Source: Enterococcus gilvus ATCC BAA-350 | GTDB taxonomy: Bacteria; Bacillota; Bacilli; Lactobacillales; Enterococcaceae | Reading direction: 5' to 3' | DNA: 64,000 nucleotides | NCBI RefSeq assembly: GCF_000407545.1 | Contig: NZ_ASWH01000002.1 | Location: forward strand, 434,001-498,000 | Part shown: piece after piece, positions 25,938 to 34,231 of the stretch | How positions within the stretch are numbered: the stretch's first letter is position 1 | Layout: every line of letters starts with the position of its first letter | Translations under genes and position numbers: made by a program | Notes under the pieces: generated by a model | What the model saw: the letters and a program-made list of their open reading frames with translations, nothing else | Told to the model about the DNA's origin: nothing | Databases searched by the model: none

Positions 25938-27488
25938 TTAATTGAGGATCTGTTGAGAAAAATAAATTTCTTTGGCCGTCTTCATTTTGATGTTTCCAAG
26001 CTCCTTGAGGTGTCTGCGGGCTTCGTTTTTTTGGACAGCAATGATGAAATTCCACAGGTTGTCACGATCCGAAGCGGAGAAGAAATTGTTGACGATCAAG
26101 ACGTTACTATTTTCGTATCCCTTGATAGGATTATTGCTCAAAACTATGTCGTACTTGGCGAAGGCTTCGAAATCCTCAGGGCCGGTTGAGATCACCGGTT
26201 CTTTGAAGGTATCCACTGAGATCCGCTCATGGTAATTGGCGATCAAGAAATCCTGAAGCATCTCTGCGTGCCGCCGTCCCAAGTCACTCACGATCATGAT
26301 GGAAACTTTTTGGCGCATGTTCTCCAGATGGATAGGGAGATGGGTCCACTCCTTCATCAGTAAGAAAAAGACATTGTTTAGACGAATATCTGTCCAAAGC
26401 TCCGGAGATTTTTTCTCGATATCCCTTAAATGGATTTTGACCAACGCAGAAAAAATAGGATACACCAATTGAATTTCCCGCGCAAATTTTTGGTGCTTAT
26501 CAAACAGCATATTCGGTCGGTAGGGATAGAAATTGTATTCCACGTACCAAGACATCATCGCTTGAATGATTTTCCGACGGTCATCACGATCTAATGGGAA
26601 TTCGATCGCATGGGACAAGTTTTTTAGAAACGTATCGATCTTCCCATTGATGCGGACGATCTGTTCCGGATTGTCCCAATTATAAAATTCATGGAAAACC
26701 GTTCGGCTCACTTCTTTGTACCATTTTTTAGGCAAACTAAAATCCGTATCGGCCAAGAGGTGTTCCGCAAAGGGACGGCTGAAATCCAATACCTTATCAA
26801 TCGTGTCGTCCTCTTCAACATAGACATTCTCCGGCAAATAAAAGCCTTGATGCATCCGATTCAACGTCACCATGAATAGGTACGCCGCTTCTTGTATCTC
26901 ACGATCGTCTAGCGACACATCAAAATCAGTCGAGGTGCGCATAATGAAGCACGTCGTTTCTTCATGATCCAAGGTGAAGGGCCACTGATTGACACCATAT
27001 GCCTCGGTAAAATATTGCTGGTAAAAAAACCGGACCCAGCGTTCGTCCGGACCAGTGATCCGAAAAGGGGAGCGTTCAAGCGTCAGTCCTCGACGCTTCA
27101 AAAAATCTTCCAGCGCATTCACCATACGATAAAAGGACGCCTCGCTCATAAACAGCTCGTTGATCCAATACTCGGCATCCTGATTGGATTCATAAAGCAT
27201 TTTTTCAACAAACTGAAATTCTAATGATTCGTGATAGATCTGACCATAGACATTCCCCAGCTTATTTGAGGTAATGTTGTTCAGGCGAACCCCCTGAAAT
27301 TTTGAATAGTCAATGTAAATGTAGTCTCCCCAGAATTCATTGATAAAATCAATGTCTGTTAATAGCGTTTTCACGGAACAATCAACGGTTCTTGCTGCTT
27401 CTTTAATGTCGCACCAAGAAGGAAGCTGATCTAAAAATTCAACGAATTGGATTCGTCGATAAGTAGAGGAGTTAAGTAGCTGCTTCAT
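25938..27488 (-). CDS. Mga-like transcriptional regulator
   Basis: 516 residues from ATG 27488 (AAAGGAG five bases before it; the longer start at 27545 lacks a site). An N-terminal winged-helix pair (LPSWCDIKEAARTVDCSVKTLLTDIDFI, then INELFMSEASFYRMVNALEDFLKRRGLTL) is followed by a PRD-like helical middle and a C-terminal EIIB-like alpha/beta domain (VSIMIVSDLGRRHAEMLQDFL, YDIVLSNNP). This is the layout of Mga/AtxA-type regulators of streptococci, enterococci and bacilli. It is divergent from the M24-like gene, which is the most plausible target. Confidence 0.8.
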   Translation of the reverse strand: MKQLLNSSTYRRIQFVEFLDQLPSWCDIKEAARTVDCSVKTLLTDIDFINEFWGDYIYIDYSKFQGVRLNNITSNKLGNVYGQIYHESLEFQFVEKMLYESNQDAEYWINELFMSEASFYRMVNALEDFLKRRGLTLERSPFRITGPDERWVRFFYQQYFTEAYGVNQWPFTLDHEETTCFIMRTSTDFDVSLDDREIQEAAYLFMVTLNRMHQGFYLPENVYVEEDDTIDKVLDFSRPFAEHLLADTDFSLPKKWYKEVSRTVFHEFYNWDNPEQIVRINGKIDTFLKNLSHAIEFPLDRDDRRKIIQAMMSWYVEYNFYPYRPNMLFDKHQKFAREIQLVYPIFSALVKIHLRDIEKKSPELWTDIRLNNVFFLLMKEWTHLPIHLENMRQKVSIMIVSDLGRRHAEMLQDFLIANYHERISVDTFKEPVISTGPEDFEAFAKYDIVLSNNPIKGYENSNVLIVNNFFSASDRDNLWNFIIAVQKNEARRHLKELGNIKMKTAKEIYFSQQILN

Positions 27489-27673
27489 ATTGACTCCTTT
27501 CAAACAAATAGTTTTTCTCGTTATAATTTTACCGATTTTCTTCAAAAAAAGCGAGCTATTTAATTAATCTATTCTTTAAAAGAGTGAGTTGATTCTATAA
27601 AAGAAAACTATACAACGTATTTTCTCATGAAAAGCTATGTTATGATAGAAAAAAATAAAGGAGTTCATTTACT

Positions 27674-29047
27674 GTGATTAAATTAGCGAAAGTAACACCA
27701 CCACATTTAGATACGAATGTCGTACCGGTTCAATTGACCGATGAAACGATGGCAGCGCGCAAAACGCAGCTGCTGGCAAAAATGGAAGAAAACAATTACG
27801 ATGCAGTCGCAATCTATGCTGACTTAGAGCATGGCGGCAATTTTGAATACTTTACAGGCTTCGTTCCACGTTTTGAGGAAGCCTTGCTCGTGGTCCATCA
27901 AAACGGAGACGCTTATCTGGTACTTGGCAACGAAAATCTAAATAAAGCCCCTCTTGCTCGAATTGCGGCGGAGGCTGTCCATATGCCGCATTTTTCTCTG
28001 CCAAATCAACCCATGGAGACCACATTGACTGTGTCAGAAATTTTGCAACAAACACAGCTGCAAGAGGCACGCACGATTGGATTGATTGGCTGGAAGAAGT
28101 TTACCAGCTCTTCCGAAGAGAATACTGCACTTTTTGATTTGCCATACTTTTTAGTTGAAGGGCTGAAGAAAGCTGCACCAAAGGCGACGTTTACAAATGC
28201 CTCATCTATTCTAATTGGCGAAAACGGTCTGCGCACCAGTAACAATGCAAATGAGGTCGCTCATTACGAATTCGGCGCTATGCTTGCTGGCAACGGCGTG
28301 CTAAAAACCATGGAGCAGCTAGAGATCGGCAAAAGTGAGCTGGAGCTTGGCGGATTGTTGAATGATTACGGGCAAACACCAAGCGTGGTAACGATCATGG
28401 CAACGGGGGCTCGTTTTGAAAAAGCGAACCTTTATCCAACGAATAAGAAAATTCAGCTTGGTGATCGGATTTCCATGACTGTCGGCTATAAAGGCGGTCT
28501 GCAGAGCCGTGGCGGTTACGCTGTCCATAGCACGGAAGAATTGCCGGAAAATGAAAGAGATTATCTGGATCGCGTCGCAAAACCTTACTACAACGCAGTC
28601 AAAACGTGGCTCGAGGCAATTACGGTGGACATGAATGGCGCCGTTTTATATGACAAGATCGAAGAAGTGCTACCAAAAGAAACCTACGGCTGGCACCTGA
28701 ATCCAGGTCATCTTTGTGCGGATGAAGAATGGTTGGCTTCACCGATCTATCCTGCTTCTCAGGAAACGATCCGAAGCGGTATGCTGTTCCAATTCGATAT
28801 CATTCCTTCTGTTCCCGGCTATTCGGGGGCAAGCTGTGAGGGCGGTATCCTATTGGCAGATGAACGCCTCCGCGCGCTGATTCAGGAAGCGTATCCTGAA
28901 ATGTGGGCCCGTATGCAGGCACGCAGACACTATATAATAGAAGAAATCGGCATCAAACTAAGCGAAGAAGTATTGCCAATGAGCAATGCCACTGCCTATT
29001 ACCGGCCTTTCTTTTTGAACAAGGAAGACGCTTTAACTGCACGATAA
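27674..29047 (+). CDS. M24-family peptidase-like protein, probably degenerate
   Basis: 457 residues beginning at GTG 27674 (AAAGGAG ten bases upstream). Residues 30-190 resemble the creatinase/prolidase N-terminal domain (YDAVAIYADLEHGGNFEYFTGFVPRFEEALLVV), and the rest the pita-bread fold. The five metal ligands of active M24 enzymes are not all there: the first two Asp positions read ISMTVGYKGG and LQSRGG, the penultimate Glu is in FQFDIIPS as Asp, while the final Glu (SCEGGILLAD) is kept. It may therefore be a non-catalytic or altered family member. A TATGAT box is at 27641. A terminator follows. Confidence 0.75.
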   Translation: MIKLAKVTPPHLDTNVVPVQLTDETMAARKTQLLAKMEENNYDAVAIYADLEHGGNFEYFTGFVPRFEEALLVVHQNGDAYLVLGNENLNKAPLARIAAEAVHMPHFSLPNQPMETTLTVSEILQQTQLQEARTIGLIGWKKFTSSSEENTALFDLPYFLVEGLKKAAPKATFTNASSILIGENGLRTSNNANEVAHYEFGAMLAGNGVLKTMEQLEIGKSELELGGLLNDYGQTPSVVTIMATGARFEKANLYPTNKKIQLGDRISMTVGYKGGLQSRGGYAVHSTEELPENERDYLDRVAKPYYNAVKTWLEAITVDMNGAVLYDKIEEVLPKETYGWHLNPGHLCADEEWLASPIYPASQETIRSGMLFQFDIIPSVPGYSGASCEGGILLADERLRALIQEAYPEMWARMQARRHYIIEEIGIKLSEEVLPMSNATAYYRPFFLNKEDALTAR

Positions 29048-29058
29048 TTTCTCTCTGA

Positions 29059-29090
29059 CACTCAAAGATCCGTTCTTTGAGTGTTTTTCT
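29059..29090 (+). terminator. Terminator after M24-like gene
   Basis: CACTCAAAGA pairs with TCTTTGAGTG around a short loop, followed by TTTTTCTATTTTTT. Confidence 0.8.
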
Positions 29091-29150
29091 ATTTTTTCTT
29101 TCGCTCTAAAGAGCCGCATGCTATCCTGAATAATGAGGGGAGGGCGCGTC

Positions 29151-30044
29151 ATGATCGAAAGTCGATTGTTGCAGATACTTTTTATTTTAATGGAAAAAGG
29201 GTCCGCCACCGCCCCAGAGCTGGCGGAACAATTTGAGGTCACCCCACGGACCATCTATCGGGATATCGATGCGTTGAGTGCCGCTGGGATTCCTGTCTAT
29301 GCGGTTAGAGGAAAAGGCGGCGGTTTGTTCATCAATGAAACGTATGTGCTGGAAAAAGCTCTCTTTTCCGAAGAAGAGCGGCAGGAGATCCTCCTTGCAG
29401 TACAGAATCTAAATCTTACGAACGACGGACGATCACGTGCGTTGCTGTCAAAAATGAATAGCCTATTTGAAAAGAAGGAGACCCCCTGGCTGGAGATTGA
29501 TTTCTCTGACTGGACGGGACTGCGCAACGGTCTTTTTGAAACACTGCAGCATGCCATCATCGCCAAAAAAGTCGTTCACTTCCATTATCTAAATGCGAAG
29601 GGAGAATTTTCCGATCGAGCGCTAGAGCCTCTGAAGCTTATTTTTCGTGAGAAAGCGTGGTACCTCTATGCCTTTTGCCGTCTGAGAAACGAGGCGCGCC
29701 TGTTCAAGGTGGCTCGTATGCGTGATGTGAGGCTTCAAGACGAAACTTTTACCAGACAAATTCCCCAAAAAGTATTTAAAACGCTAAACACTTCGCCGCA
29801 AAAGCGAATCGAGTTGACCTTGTTGTTTGATGCAAGTGCGGCTTATCGTGTGTTGGAGGAATTTAAGGCGGTCACATATCTAGAAGACGGGCGCCTGCAT
29901 GTATCGGTTCTTTTGCCGGAAGATGAGACTACTCTGGACTATTTATTCTCATTTGGGGATCGTGTAGAAATCTTGAAGCCTGCAGCTTATCGTGAAAAAA
30001 TGAAGCTGCGTATTGAACACTTGCGAAATAAATACAAAACTTGA
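29151..30044 (+). CDS. YafY-type regulator with WYL domain
   Basis: 297 residues. Residues 1-60 form a DeoR-like winged helix (LFILMEKGSATAPELAEQF, RTIYRDIDALSAAGIPV), and residues 140-220 a WYL domain (AIIAKKVVHFHYLN, EPLKLIFREKAWYLYAFCR), a ligand or nucleic-acid binding sensor fold. A WCX-type C-terminal segment follows. ATG 29151 is chosen since GAGGGGAGG is eight bases upstream; ATG 29133 precedes that site. Target unknown; the following DUF3788 gene, 51 bases on, may be in the same transcript. Confidence 0.85.
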   Translation: MIESRLLQILFILMEKGSATAPELAEQFEVTPRTIYRDIDALSAAGIPVYAVRGKGGGLFINETYVLEKALFSEEERQEILLAVQNLNLTNDGRSRALLSKMNSLFEKKETPWLEIDFSDWTGLRNGLFETLQHAIIAKKVVHFHYLNAKGEFSDRALEPLKLIFREKAWYLYAFCRLRNEARLFKVARMRDVRLQDETFTRQIPQKVFKTLNTSPQKRIELTLLFDASAAYRVLEEFKAVTYLEDGRLHVSVLLPEDETTLDYLFSFGDRVEILKPAAYREKMKLRIEHLRNKYKT

Positions 30045-30095
30045 CATGGGTTTACAGGTTTTACTTGGTAGACTAGAGAAAAAGGAGGCGTTTGT

Positions 30096-30512
30096 ATGAA
30101 ACCTATTTTAAAGGACCCTGAGGAATTTCCATCGATCGAACATTTAGCGAATCACTTGTCAGCCGAGCATCTGGCGCTTTACCAGCAGCTTCTTGAAGCG
30201 CTCCATGACTTTTCTTATCAGGAGGAATGGCACTACTATAAGGACGGTCATAATTGGTTGAGCAAAATCCTTCTTAAGAAGAAAAATCTTGGCTGGATTT
30301 CTGTCTGGGAGACGGGAGTCAAGGTGAGCGTTTTTTTCGGAGCGCGCATTTGGCCACAGCTTGTGGCGGATGCGCTATTTCAAAGACTGGAGGCTCACGG
30401 CGCCACCATTGACCAATCGGGGAAACTAACTGCCGTTTTGGTTCCTATCCAAGATGAAGCCAGTTTGCAGACGGCTGTTGACTTGGTGAATTTTAAACAA
30501 TCGATCAACTAA
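30096..30512 (+). CDS. DUF3788-family protein
   Basis: 138 residues, soluble. Text such as YQQLLEALHDFSYQEEWHYYKDGHNWLSKILLKKKNLGWISVW and VSVFFGARIWPQLVADAL corresponds to the DUF3788 family, which is structurally close to YdhG/DUF1801-like small proteins. No function is established. AAAGGAGG lies seven bases before the ATG. A long-stem terminator closes the unit. Confidence 0.7.
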   Translation: MKPILKDPEEFPSIEHLANHLSAEHLALYQQLLEALHDFSYQEEWHYYKDGHNWLSKILLKKKNLGWISVWETGVKVSVFFGARIWPQLVADALFQRLEAHGATIDQSGKLTAVLVPIQDEASLQTAVDLVNFKQSIN

Positions 30513-30514
30513 TC

Positions 30515-30566
30515 ATCATCGTGTGGCATCTAAGGTTCTTGCGGATGCTGCACGATGATTTTTTTG
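30515..30566 (+). terminator. Terminator after DUF3788 gene
   Basis: A 16-base arm ATCATCGTGTGGCATC pairs with GATGCTGCACGATGAT (one mismatch), 13-nt loop, followed by seven T. Confidence 0.85.
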
Positions 30567-30664
30567 TTTTTTTAACCCGTGAGCAGCATTAAAAAACGGC
30601 ATATTTTTTATGAACGGCATGGTATCATTAATTAAACATATATATTTTTGTATTGGAGAAAAAA

Positions 30665-31228
30665 ATGACGAATAAACTTGGAATTATCCACGGAAGGTTT
30701 CAAATCCTGCATAACGGACATTTGGAATATCTATTGGAAGGGTTGAACCGATGTGAGTATTTATTAATTGGCATTTCAAGCCCCGATAGCAGCTACACGA
30801 AATTTACGGCAGCCAATCCGCACCGCTCATTGGATAGTGCCAATCCAATGACTTACTACGAACGGTTTCAAATGATTCGGGCAGCTCTGCTTGAGCAATC
30901 AGTCCCTAGAGAAAGATTTGATATCGTGCCTTTTCCGATCAATGTCCCTGAGAAATTATTTAATTATGTTCCGAAAGATGGGACCTATTTGATGACATTG
31001 TACGATGAGTGGAGCCATGAGAAATACGCGACACTCTCAGCACTTGGATGTGAGATCGAGGTCATGTGGGAACGGACAAATGAACAAAAAATAACGAGTG
31101 GAACGGAAGTACGTTCAAAAATTATACTTGGCGAACCATGGGAAAACTTGGTTCCCGACAGTGTTTCCAGATTCATTAAAAAGAACGAAATCGACCAAAG
31201 AATTATTCGGATGTCGAAGGAGGGGTAA
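30665..31228 (+). CDS. NMNAT-like nucleotidyltransferase
   Basis: 187 residues of the HIGH-motif nucleotidyltransferase superfamily. GIIHGRFQILHNGHLEYLLEG carries the GRFQxxHxGH signature of NadM-type adenylyltransferases, and SGTEVRSKIILGEPWENLVP near the C-terminus matches the ISGTxxR helix that binds ATP phosphates. The insert between them (SPDSSYTKFTAANPHRSLDSANPMTYYER) also follows NadM. The housekeeping role would be NAD synthesis, yet the neighbour is a dikinase-like phosphotransferase with three bases between the genes, so a dedicated pathway is more likely. ATG 30665 has GGAG seven bases upstream; TTG 30653 overlaps it. Confidence 0.8.
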   Translation: MTNKLGIIHGRFQILHNGHLEYLLEGLNRCEYLLIGISSPDSSYTKFTAANPHRSLDSANPMTYYERFQMIRAALLEQSVPRERFDIVPFPINVPEKLFNYVPKDGTYLMTLYDEWSHEKYATLSALGCEIEVMWERTNEQKITSGTEVRSKIILGEPWENLVPDSVSRFIKKNEIDQRIIRMSKEG

Positions 31229-31231
31229 TCG

Positions 31232-33175
31232 ATGCTGTATAGTTGTTCTCTCGAAAATTTTTCATCCTCCTATCCATATGGAGGCAAAGCAAACGGCTTA
31301 CATGAGTTGTATTTAAACAAACTGCCTGTCCCTGAAAGCATCTTTATCGAAGCAACGGATGATCCTGCGGAAGTAGATTGTCCTTCGTTCCAGCGAACGC
31401 TTTTCCAGCATTTGGAAGCCTTCAAAACTGAAGAGGATTTGTATGATCTTGCGATTCGATCGTCTGCTCTTAATGAAGATGGCGCCAATGACAGCTTCGC
31501 AGGGCATTACGATACGATTCTGGGGCTCATGTGTTTTGAGGATGTCCTGGCAGGAATTAAAAAAGTGCTTTTAAGTCAAGAAAAAGGAGAGACGTCCTCT
31601 TCGAATAAAATGGGCGTCGTGATCCAACCGTTTATTCGTGCGGATTATTCTGGAGTCCTTTTTTCATCTAGTCCCTTTACTTTTTCAAAAAAAGAATGCA
31701 TCATCAGCTTCACGGATGGCTGCGGCGACAAGCTGGTGTCAGGCGAAGAGGCGGGCACTGATGTCCTTGTCACGCTCTCAGAAAAGGGCTGGTCACTACC
31801 TCATGAACAAGTCATTCCGTTCGGGGAACAAAAATTGTTTGAATTATGCCAGAAGGTAAAAGAGCTGGAACGCGTCCTAGGGTATCCGATTGACGTGGAA
31901 TGGACCCTAAAAGAGAACATTTTTACCTATATCCAATGCAGACCATTGACCTCTATTACAAAAATACCGTCAAAAACCGTTCCTGTAACAGCCGAATACC
32001 TAGACAGTATCCCTAAACAATTGCTGAAGAGTGACAAAGTTTCACTAAGGATCGATGCTCAGAAAAAGAACACCCATGTCTCGGACGCTTACGTCATCGT
32101 CAGCAACACATCAAGCACGCAGCAAGAGCTAGCCTCTCTGGAGACGATCAAAAGAAGTCCTCTCTGTCACGGATACAGTGCGGTCGTGATCTATCCAAAG
32201 CTCATTTCTGAAAAGGTAGTTCGGTCCTTTATTGGCGATACTGACCGTATCCACTTGAATTCACTAGAAGATTCAGGAAGTACCATGAACACCGCACCAA
32301 AATATTCAACTATCGAGGAATGCGTCGCCGAGTTTGTGACGATGGCAAATGATGACTTTTGGATTTCCTCTATCATTATTCAGGAAATTTATTCGCCTAA
32401 ATTCACCGGTGTCGTCAAAAAAGAGGGCGAAAACACCATCATTGAAATAATCAAGGGGCATTTCTTTACAAAGGGAACGATCCCAGCTTCTAGTTACCTT
32501 GTTTCACGGGAAGGAACGGTCCTTTCTAAACATGAGCTCTGCCAAGAAGAGTGGTATGAGATCTCTGAGGGAGCCGTGATCCAGCATACAGACAAATCTA
32601 ATCAAAAGAATTGTTTAACCGAAGAGGAGATTCAGCGTATTCTAAAAGAGTTTGACACATTTTTACAGGAGCAGGTGGCTTTGATCGAATTCGGACTATT
32701 GGAAATCAACGATACCCCCAATCCTTATTTGATCGATCTTGTTAAAAATTCTGAGGATTTGCCAGAATTAACCTCTAAAGATATTTCTCAAGGCATTTTA
32801 TCTCATGGAAAACGAACGGGTAAGCTACATTACGTGGATTTAACTGACGAGGAGTCTTTCGATCTTCATTTTCATAATGCCTTCAATGAAGAAAACAAAC
32901 CAAACGACGGCGAGAATCTTATTTTTGCCTGTAAAAAGACCAGCATCGAACTGCTGCGGTTCATCTATGCGAACAAGGCAGAGAACATCGGCTTTCTTTT
33001 CGAGAGCGGGTCCATCTTGTGCCATTTATCGATCGTTCTAAGAGAGAATGAGATTCCTGCAATCCAGATTGGCTCGTTTGATGCGCTTGATTTGGAATAT
33101 GGCGCTAACTACACGATTGATGCAGAAAGTGAACAACTCACTAAAGCTCAAAGAGTTCAGAAATTGACGTATTAA
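31232..33175 (+). CDS. PEP-synthase/rifampin-phosphotransferase-like enzyme
   Basis: 647 residues. Residues 10-235 are an ATP-grasp domain of the PPDK/PEP synthase kind: YGGKANGLHEL, LAIRSSALNEDGANDSFAGHYDT, VVIQPFIRADYSGVLFSSSP and VEWTLKENIFTYIQCRPLT. Residues about 290-510 look like a second, degenerate copy of that fold (SSIIIQEIYSPKFTGVV, LIEFGLLEINDTPNPYLID). The C-terminal swivelling domain has SGSILCHLSIVLRENEIPAI with His598 at the phosphohistidine position of the usual SHxAIxARExGIPA. There is no PEP/pyruvate TIM barrel, so it probably phosphorylates a small molecule using ATP. Ribosome site GAAGGAGGGG; operon with the preceding nucleotidyltransferase. Confidence 0.75.
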   Translation: MLYSCSLENFSSSYPYGGKANGLHELYLNKLPVPESIFIEATDDPAEVDCPSFQRTLFQHLEAFKTEEDLYDLAIRSSALNEDGANDSFAGHYDTILGLMCFEDVLAGIKKVLLSQEKGETSSSNKMGVVIQPFIRADYSGVLFSSSPFTFSKKECIISFTDGCGDKLVSGEEAGTDVLVTLSEKGWSLPHEQVIPFGEQKLFELCQKVKELERVLGYPIDVEWTLKENIFTYIQCRPLTSITKIPSKTVPVTAEYLDSIPKQLLKSDKVSLRIDAQKKNTHVSDAYVIVSNTSSTQQELASLETIKRSPLCHGYSAVVIYPKLISEKVVRSFIGDTDRIHLNSLEDSGSTMNTAPKYSTIEECVAEFVTMANDDFWISSIIIQEIYSPKFTGVVKKEGENTIIEIIKGHFFTKGTIPASSYLVSREGTVLSKHELCQEEWYEISEGAVIQHTDKSNQKNCLTEEEIQRILKEFDTFLQEQVALIEFGLLEINDTPNPYLIDLVKNSEDLPELTSKDISQGILSHGKRTGKLHYVDLTDEESFDLHFHNAFNEENKPNDGENLIFACKKTSIELLRFIYANKAENIGFLFESGSILCHLSIVLRENEIPAIQIGSFDALDLEYGANYTIDAESEQLTKAQRVQKLTY

Positions 33176-33180
33176 AATAA

Positions 33181-33219
33181 AAAACTTTTCGACGTTCGTA
33201 GTCGGAAAGTTTTTTGTTT
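33181..33219 (+). terminator. Terminator of the nucleotidyltransferase/dikinase operon
   Basis: AAAACTTTTCGAC pairs with GTCGGAAAGTTTT, seven-base loop, T tract; it lies six bases after the stop. Confidence 0.85.
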
Positions 33220-33252
33220 TAATGATTCAGGCGTAAGAGAGGAATGAAGATA

Positions 33253-33296
33253 TTTTATGGTTTGAGAATAATGTCAGTTTTTCTCAAACCATAAAA
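33253..33296. repeat. Perfect 16-bp inverted repeat
   Basis: TTTTATGGTTTGAGAA at 33253-33268 and its exact reverse complement at 33281-33296, with a 12-base loop. No T tract of terminator type is needed on the forward side because another terminator precedes it by 35 bases. Confidence 0.8.
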
Positions 33297-33378
33297 GAGG
33301 AAAAACGTCAGAGCTGTTAATTAAGTATCTACACGAGTCGCAGCAAATCATACATCTATAGAAACAAAACTTTACAAA

Positions 33379-33440
33379 TGAAAAGAAAAACCACGAAATT
33401 ATTTACGATTGAAAAGAAAATCGTGATAAAACTTTACGAT
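33379..33440. repeat. Two imperfect 31-bp tandem repeats
   Basis: Units 33379-33409 and 33410-33440 both start TGAAAAGAAAA and end TTTACGAT, with differences in the middle; a partial unit ending CTTTACAAA precedes them. Confidence 0.6.
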
Positions 33441-34148
33441 CGTTAAGTCGTCATTGTACAGAACCAACGGTCGGCAGTAAATCAAAAAGAACGTTCTCGA
33501 GTCAAAAATGGATCATTTGGTACGGATCATTGTGCAACGAACGGTCCATAAAGGATGTTTTAGTACGCATATACAATGGAGCCATATTAATGGAACACTT
33601 CAAGCGTCATGGATCACTTTTATCAAAACATGCGAAGTAAGTCGTCAATGAAGGATCTTTAGCAATTTATTTGCTGAGGAAGGCGTTTATTAAGCAATCA
33701 AGGTTTCGTAACAATATGTATTTTCCCGAAAGCATGATTTTTAGAACTCATTTGTAAGGTAAAAAGTCTGATTTTTATAGCTAAATCTATTCGTCGCATG
33801 GATCCCGTAAATTCTCACTGACGCGTTTGTTCTACGGATTTCGGAACAATTATGCTTGATCTAATCCGCTGATGGTTTGAAAAATGCTGTAAAATCAGTG
33901 ATCTCAAAGTTTTTTTGTTAACAGATGGATTCAAATTTGTTCCTTTAATTTAGTTTCAAATTCATCAAACATTTATCTAGCACGATCAAGAATTTTCTTT
34001 TTTCATATTTACCTCCTCTGCACATTTATATTTCTAGTTATTTATACCTTGTTAAAACACCTGTTAAGCATTACAAAAAGAACCATTTTTCAGCAATCCT
34101 TATAAAAAAAGATACCTCTACCCTTTTTTTGTAATTGTTATTTTATTC

Positions 34149-34177
34149 TTGACAAATTGGTATATACCTATTATTAT
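34149..34177 (+). promoter_or_regulatory. Promoter of the first XerS gene with palindrome in spacer
   Basis: TTGACA at 34149-34154, 17-base spacer, TATTAT at 34172-34177. The spacer contains the perfect palindrome GGTATATACC at 34159-34168, placed where a repressor would block polymerase. Confidence 0.7.
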
Positions 34178-34231
34178 AAGGATAGAGAGATCACCACTTC
34201 TCTCCTACTCTAACTGAAAGGACTGTATGAC

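Larger units (their letters stand above)
33220..34148. other. Gene-poor kilobase before the first XerS gene
   Basis: I find no convincing coding sequence here. It holds a perfect 16-bp inverted repeat, two 31-bp imperfect tandem repeats, a weak 56-codon forward frame around 33480-33650 without a ribosome site, and a reverse-strand GAGGAGG plus ATG at 34006 that is closed by a stop after six codons. The sequence could be remains of lost genes or a terminus-associated non-coding region. Confidence 0.5.

Noticed and set aside
27674..29047. M24-like gene as a pseudogene
   Set aside because: Frame is complete with normal length, start site and terminator; only catalytic residues are changed.
33480..33650. 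Forward 56-codon frame in the gene-poor kilobase
   Set aside because: No ribosome site, no promoter and no recognisable protein features.
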